Notes under the pieces: generated by a model | The model's input: the letters and a program-made list of their open reading frames with translations, nothing else | Told to the model about the DNA's origin: nothing | Databases searched by the model: none | Translations under genes and position numbers: made by a program | Source of the DNA: Variovorax sp. | Lineage (GTDB): Bacteria; Pseudomonadota; Gammaproteobacteria; Burkholderiales; Burkholderiaceae_C | Direction: 5' to 3' | DNA length: 8,487 nt | Assembly (NCBI GenBank): GCA_028292835.1 | Contig: JAQGLP010000209.1 | Span: 1-8,487 of the forward strand | Shown here: positions 5,172 to 8,487 of the stretch, piece by piece | Position numbering within the stretch: the stretch's first letter is position 1 | Layout: every line of letters begins with the position of its first letter

Positions 5172-6848
5172 ATGACCAAATTTGTCTTCGTCACCGGCGG
5201 CGTGGTGTCTTCCCTCGGCAAGGGAATCGCTTCCGCCTCGCTGGCCGCCATCCTTGAATCGCGCGGCCTCAAGGTCACCCTCATCAAGCTCGACCCGTAC
5301 ATCAACGTCGATCCAGGGACGATGTCGCCGTTCCAGCACGGCGAGGTGTTCGTGACCGAGGACGGCGCCGAGACCGACCTTGACCTGGGCCATTACGAGC
5401 GCTTCATCACGACGCGCATGCGGCGCGCCAACAACTTCACCACCGGCCAGATCTACCAGAGCGTGCTCGAAAAGGAGCGCCGCGGCGACTACCTCGGCAA
5501 GACGGTGCAGGTGATCCCGCACATCACCAACGAGATCCAGGAATACGTCAAGCGCGGCGCCGGCATCGGCACGAACGACGAGGTGGACGTGGCGATCGTC
5601 GAGATCGGCGGTACCGTGGGCGACATCGAGTCGCTGCCCTTCCTCGAAGCGGTGCGCCAGATGAGCCTGCGCATGGGGCCCAACAACACCGCTTTCGTCC
5701 ACCTCACCTACGTGCCGTGGATCGCCGCGGCCGGCGAACTCAAGACCAAGCCCACGCAGCACACCGCCCGCGAACTGCGCGCCATCGGCATCCAGGCCGA
5801 CGCGCTGCTGTGCCGCGCCGACCGGCCGATTCCTGGCGACGAGCGCGCCAAGATCTCGCTGTTCTCGAACGTGCCCGAGTGGGGCGTGATCTCGATGTGG
5901 GACGTCGACACCATCTACAAGGTGCCGCGCATGCTGCACGAGCAGGGACTCGACGGGCTGATCTGCGACAAGCTGCGCATCAACACGCCGCCCGCCAAGC
6001 TGAAGCGCTGGGACGACCTGGTCCACGAGCTGGAGCACCCGCGCCACGAGGTGACCATCGCCATGGTCGGAAAGTACGTCGACCTGTCGGACAGCTTCAA
6101 GTCGCTCAACGAGGCGCTGCGCCACGCCGGGCTGAAGAACCACGCCCGCGTGAAGATCGACTACATCGACTCGGAAACCATCACGCCCCAGGACGTGACG
6201 CGCCTGGCGCGCTATGACGCCATCCTGGTGCCGGGCGGCTTCGGCCAGCGCGGGGTCGAGGGCAAGATCGCGGCGGCGCGCTTCGCGCGCGAGAGCAAGA
6301 CGCCCTACCTCGGCATCTGCCTGGGCATGCAGGTCGCCACCATCGAGTACGCGCGCCACATGGCGGGCCTGACCAACGCCAACAGCACCGAATTCGACCC
6401 CGAGACGCCCTGCCCCGTGATCGCGCTCATCACCGAGTGGAAGGACGCTGACGGCAGCATCAAGACGCGCACCGAGAAGTCCGACCTGGGCGGCACGATG
6501 CGCCTGGGCGCGCAGAGCTCCGACGTGGAGCCCGGCACGCTGGCGCACAGCATCTACGGCAACGTCGCGACCGAGCGCCACCGCCACCGCTACGAGGCCA
6601 ACGTCAACTACCTCGACGACCTGCGCCGCGCGGGCCTGGTGATCTCGGCGCGCACCCAGCGCGAGCACCTGACCGAGATCGTCGAGCTGCCCACCGAGGT
6701 CCATCCCTGGTACATGGGCGTGCAATTCCATCCCGAATTCAATTCCACCCCCTGGGGCGGTCACCCGCTGTTCAACGCCTTCATCAAGGCCGCGCTCGAC
6801 CACCAGGCAAAGGGCATCGGCAGCAAGGCCTTGAAAGCTGTCGCATGA
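5172..6848 (+). CDS. pyrG: CTP synthase (glutamine-hydrolysing)
   Basis: The 558-residue protein is full length, near the usual 540-550 residues. The N-terminal amidoligase domain (about 1-270) has the P-loop GGVVSSLGKGI (9-19), the Mg2+/substrate residues around Asp71 in DLDLGHYERF, and Glu144 in VEIGGTVGDIESLPF. The C-terminal class I glutaminase domain (about 295-545) has the oxyanion-hole PGGFGQRG (354-361), nucleophile Cys383 in GICLGMQ, and His520 and Glu522 in QFHPEF. It converts UTP, ATP and glutamine to CTP, the last step of pyrimidine nucleotide synthesis, in the cytosol. ATG at 5172 gives the conserved MTKFVFVTGGVVS start; no clear Shine-Dalgarno sequence precedes it. Its stop overlaps the kdsA start by 4 bases, indicating cotranscription and translational coupling. 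Confidence 0.98.
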   Translation: MTKFVFVTGGVVSSLGKGIASASLAAILESRGLKVTLIKLDPYINVDPGTMSPFQHGEVFVTEDGAETDLDLGHYERFITTRMRRANNFTTGQIYQSVLEKERRGDYLGKTVQVIPHITNEIQEYVKRGAGIGTNDEVDVAIVEIGGTVGDIESLPFLEAVRQMSLRMGPNNTAFVHLTYVPWIAAAGELKTKPTQHTARELRAIGIQADALLCRADRPIPGDERAKISLFSNVPEWGVISMWDVDTIYKVPRMLHEQGLDGLICDKLRINTPPAKLKRWDDLVHELEHPRHEVTIAMVGKYVDLSDSFKSLNEALRHAGLKNHARVKIDYIDSETITPQDVTRLARYDAILVPGGFGQRGVEGKIAAARFARESKTPYLGICLGMQVATIEYARHMAGLTNANSTEFDPETPCPVIALITEWKDADGSIKTRTEKSDLGGTMRLGAQSSDVEPGTLAHSIYGNVATERHRHRYEANVNYLDDLRRAGLVISARTQREHLTEIVELPTEVHPWYMGVQFHPEFNSTPWGGHPLFNAFIKAALDHQAKGIGSKALKAVA

Positions 6849-7702
6849 AGCTCTGCGGATTCGACGCCGGACTCGACCGGCCCTTCTTCCTGATCGCAGG
6901 CCCCTGCGTCATCGAGTCCGAGCAGCTGCAGATGGACACCGCCGGCAGGCTCAAGGACATCACGACGGCGCTCGGCATCCCGTTCATCTTCAAGAGCAGC
7001 TTCGACAAGGCCAACCGCTCCTCGGGCACAACCTTCAGGGGACCGGGACGCGACAAGGGGCTTGAAATCCTGGCCAAGGTCCGGCGCGAACTCGCGCTGC
7101 CGGTGCTCACCGACGTGCACACCGAGGACGACATCGCGGAGGCCGCCAAGGTGGTCGACGTGCTCCAGACACCCGCCTTCCTGTGCCGCCAGACCGACTT
7201 CATCCGCGCCGTGGCGCAGTCGGGCCTGCCGGTCAACATCAAGAAGGGGCAGTTCCTCGCGCCGCACGACATGAAGAACGTGATCGACAAGGCGCGCGCC
7301 GCAGCCCGCGAGAAGGGCCTGCCCGAAGACAACTTCATGGCCTGCGAGCGCGGCGCGAGCTTCGGCTACAACAACCTGGTGAGCGACATGCGCTCGCTCG
7401 CCATCCTGCGCGAGACCGCGGCGCCGGTGGTGTTCGACGCCACGCACTCGGTGCAGCTGCCCGGCGGCCAGGGCACCAGTTCGGGCGGCCAGCGCGAGAT
7501 GGTGCCGGTGCTGGCCCGCGCCGCCGTTGCCGCCGGCGTGGCGGGCGTCTTCATGGAAACGCACCCCGACCCTTCCAAGGCGCTCAGCGACGGTCCCAAC
7601 GCCGTGCCGCTCAAGCACATGAAGGCCCTGCTCGAAACCCTGCAGGCGCTCGACCGCGTGGCCAAGCGCTCGCCCTTTCTCGAAAACGATTTTGGAGTCT
7701 GA
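6845..7702 (+). CDS. kdsA: 3-deoxy-8-phosphooctulonate (KDO-8-P) synthase, metal-dependent type
   Basis: The 285-residue protein is full length and forms the single TIM barrel of this family. It shows IAGPCVIES (17-25), FKSSFDKANRSS (49-60), FRGPGRDKGLEIL (64-76), NIKKGQFLAPHDM (131-143), ERGASFGYNNLV (168-179), FDATHSVQLPGG (197-208) and FMETHPDPSKALSDGPNA (236-253, split). It condenses phosphoenolpyruvate with arabinose-5-phosphate to make KDO-8-P for the lipopolysaccharide inner core. Cys21, His201, Glu238 and Asp249 match in kind, and from His onward in spacing, the metal ligands of the Aquifex enzyme (Cys11, His185, Glu222, Asp233). The E. coli type has Asn in place of the Cys. The ATG sits in the ATGA overlap with the pyrG stop. 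CTP from PyrG is later used to activate KDO. Confidence 0.97.
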   Translation: MKLCGFDAGLDRPFFLIAGPCVIESEQLQMDTAGRLKDITTALGIPFIFKSSFDKANRSSGTTFRGPGRDKGLEILAKVRRELALPVLTDVHTEDDIAEAAKVVDVLQTPAFLCRQTDFIRAVAQSGLPVNIKKGQFLAPHDMKNVIDKARAAAREKGLPEDNFMACERGASFGYNNLVSDMRSLAILRETAAPVVFDATHSVQLPGGQGTSSGGQREMVPVLARAAVAAGVAGVFMETHPDPSKALSDGPNAVPLKHMKALLETLQALDRVAKRSPFLENDFGV

Positions 7703-7703
7703 A

Positions 7704-7994
7704 TTGACCAGTGCCTACATCATTGTCGATGCCGAAGTGACCAACCCCGCGCAGTACGAGGACTACAAGAAATGGTCGACCGCGGCCATTCAGGCGCACG
7801 GCGCCGAGATCTGCGCGCGCGGTGGCAAGGTCGAAGTGCTCGAAGGGGACTGGGCACCGCAGCGCCTGGTGGTGCTCAAATTCCCGAGCGTCGAGGCAGC
7901 CAGGAAATTCAACGATTCTCCCGAGTACGGCAAGGCGCGCGCGTCGCGTCAGGGGGCGGCCGTCATGCGCATGGTGCTGGTCGAGGGACTTTGA
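7704..7994 (+). CDS. DUF1330 family protein, TTG start
   Basis: The 96-residue protein, starting TSAYIIVDAEVTNPAQYEDY after the initiator, carries the DUF1330 pattern: a first strand YIIVDAEV, a Tyr/Lys-rich helix, ARGGKVEVLEGDW (about 38-50), PQRLVVLKFPSVEAARKF (about 52-69) and the SPEYGKAR helix. DUF1330 proteins have a ferredoxin-like dimeric alpha+beta barrel and no established activity. TTG at 7704 is chosen because GGAG (7694-7697) lies 6 bases before it and translation would begin 1 base after the kdsA stop. An in-frame TTG at 7692 lacks a ribosome site and would overlap kdsA. The gene is likely the last of a pyrG-kdsA unit and is soluble, with no signal or membrane segment. Family confidence is high; function unknown. 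Confidence 0.9.
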   Translation: MTSAYIIVDAEVTNPAQYEDYKKWSTAAIQAHGAEICARGGKVEVLEGDWAPQRLVVLKFPSVEAARKFNDSPEYGKARASRQGAAVMRMVLVEGL

Positions 7995-8035
7995 GGTCCG
8001 GACTCCCGCGTCCCGCGGCATGCGCATTTCCCAGG

Positions 8036-8060
8036 CCCGTCCTTGAAGGGACGGGTTTTT
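8036..8060 (+). terminator. Intrinsic terminator between the DUF1330 gene and eno
   Basis: CCCGTCC (8036-8042) and GGACGGG (8049-8055) form a perfect 7-bp stem with loop TTGAAG, followed at once by five T's (8056-8060). It lies 41 bases after the DUF1330 stop and 31 bases before the eno start. It should end the pyrG-kdsA transcript at least partly. It leaves so little room before eno that any separate eno promoter must overlap it or lie upstream of it. Confidence 0.85.
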
Positions 8061-8091
8061 GATAAAACCAAAGAACTTGAAGAGGTAATGA

Positions 8092-8487
8092 ATGAGTGCA
8101 ATCGTTGACATCGTCGGGCGCGAGATCCTCGACAGCCGCGGCAACCCCACTGTCGAGTGCGACGTGCTGCTCGAATCGGGCACCATGGGCCGCGCTGCCG
8201 TGCCCTCGGGCGCCTCCACCGGCTCGCGCGAGGCGATCGAGCTGCGCGACGGCGACAAGTCGCGCTACCTCGGCAAGGGCGTGCTGAAGGCGGTCGAGCA
8301 CGTCAACACCGAAATCAGCGAGGCCGTGCTCGGCCTCGACGCGAGCGAACAGGCCTTCCTCGACCGCACGCTGATCGACCTCGACGGCACCGACAACAAG
8401 AGCCGGCTCGGCGCCAACGCCACGCTGGCCGTCAGCATGGCGGTCGCGCGAGCGGCTGCCGAAGAAAGCGGCCTGCCGCTGTACCGG
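8092..8487 (+). CDS. eno: Enolase, N-terminal part (partial)
   Basis: The frame is open from ATG at 8092 to the window edge, giving 132 residues that start MSAIVDIVGREILDSRGNPT, the conserved enolase N-terminus. The mobile catalytic loop SGASTG (39-44, with Ser42 expected to bind Mg2+) and GANATLAVSMAVARAAA (108-124) are present, so the N-terminal capping domain is complete. The catalytic glutamates and lysine of the barrel domain lie beyond the window. Enolase interconverts 2-phosphoglycerate and phosphoenolpyruvate in glycolysis and is an RNA degradosome partner in some bacteria. AGAGG (8081-8085) lies 6 bases before the ATG, a good ribosome site. Its product, phosphoenolpyruvate, is also the co-substrate of KdsA just upstream, a metabolic link that may be coincidental. 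Confidence 0.97.
   Translation, partial: MSAIVDIVGREILDSRGNPTVECDVLLESGTMGRAAVPSGASTGSREAIELRDGDKSRYLGKGVLKAVEHVNTEISEAVLGLDASEQAFLDRTLIDLDGTDNKSRLGANATLAVSMAVARAAAEESGLPLYR

Noticed and set aside
3910..5175. Plus-strand open frame (421 codons) across coaBC
   Set aside because: It is antisense to a complete coaBC and is Arg/Gln/His/Ala-rich without any recognisable fold. It also runs through the pyrG promoter region.
5124..6803. Long minus-strand open frame (559 codons) across pyrG
   Set aside because: It mirrors pyrG almost exactly, and the product is rich in Val/Asp/Leu/Gly/His with no domain. pyrG has complete catalytic motifs on the other strand.
1..8487. Mobile element, CRISPR array, tRNA/rRNA or a novel defence or biosynthetic system
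   Set aside because: No transposase, integrase, phage, toxin-antitoxin or spaced direct-repeat pattern is seen, and there is no tRNA-like cloverleaf. All major frames are recognised housekeeping genes or small lipoproteins of uniform composition.

Overview
The window looks like ordinary chromosomal core DNA from a high-GC betaproteobacterium. The protein sequences and the pyrG-kdsA-DUF1330-eno order best fit Burkholderiales, family Comamonadaceae (Variovorax-like). That placement is inference from recognised proteins, not a database result. I see no insertion sequence, phage gene, tRNA, rRNA or CRISPR array, and no undescribed multi-gene system. The unusual points are mostly in the short gaps between genes.

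Left part (1-2525): the 3' end of adk (adenylate kinase, +) faces a small alanine-rich lipoprotein gene (-). A UUCG-loop hairpin that reads as a terminator for the lipoprotein lies between them. Next is a RoxA/YcfD-type JmjC-like ribosomal oxygenase (-). It is divergent from a SlyD-type FKBP prolyl isomerase (+), with only 16 bases between start codons and a perfect palindrome in that gap. A strong bidirectional terminator follows slyD.

Middle (2544-5013, all -): a glycine-zipper (17 kDa antigen/SlyB-type) lipoprotein, then dut (dUTPase, GTG start), then coaBC (bifunctional coenzyme A enzyme). coaBC and dut look like one transcription unit, with coaBC first.

Right part (5172-8487, all +): pyrG (CTP synthase) overlaps kdsA (KDO-8-phosphate synthase, metal-dependent type) by 4 bases. 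A DUF1330 gene with a TTG start follows 1 base after kdsA. A clear terminator hairpin then precedes eno (enolase), which runs off the window.

Functional thread: PyrG makes CTP. CTP is consumed by CoaB, encoded divergently, and by the CMP-KDO step just after KdsA. Dut supplies dUMP and removes dUTP. The 158-base coaBC/pyrG gap carries a TATAAT, an inverted repeat and a GC hairpin just before the pyrG start codon. It is the most plausible regulatory site in the window.
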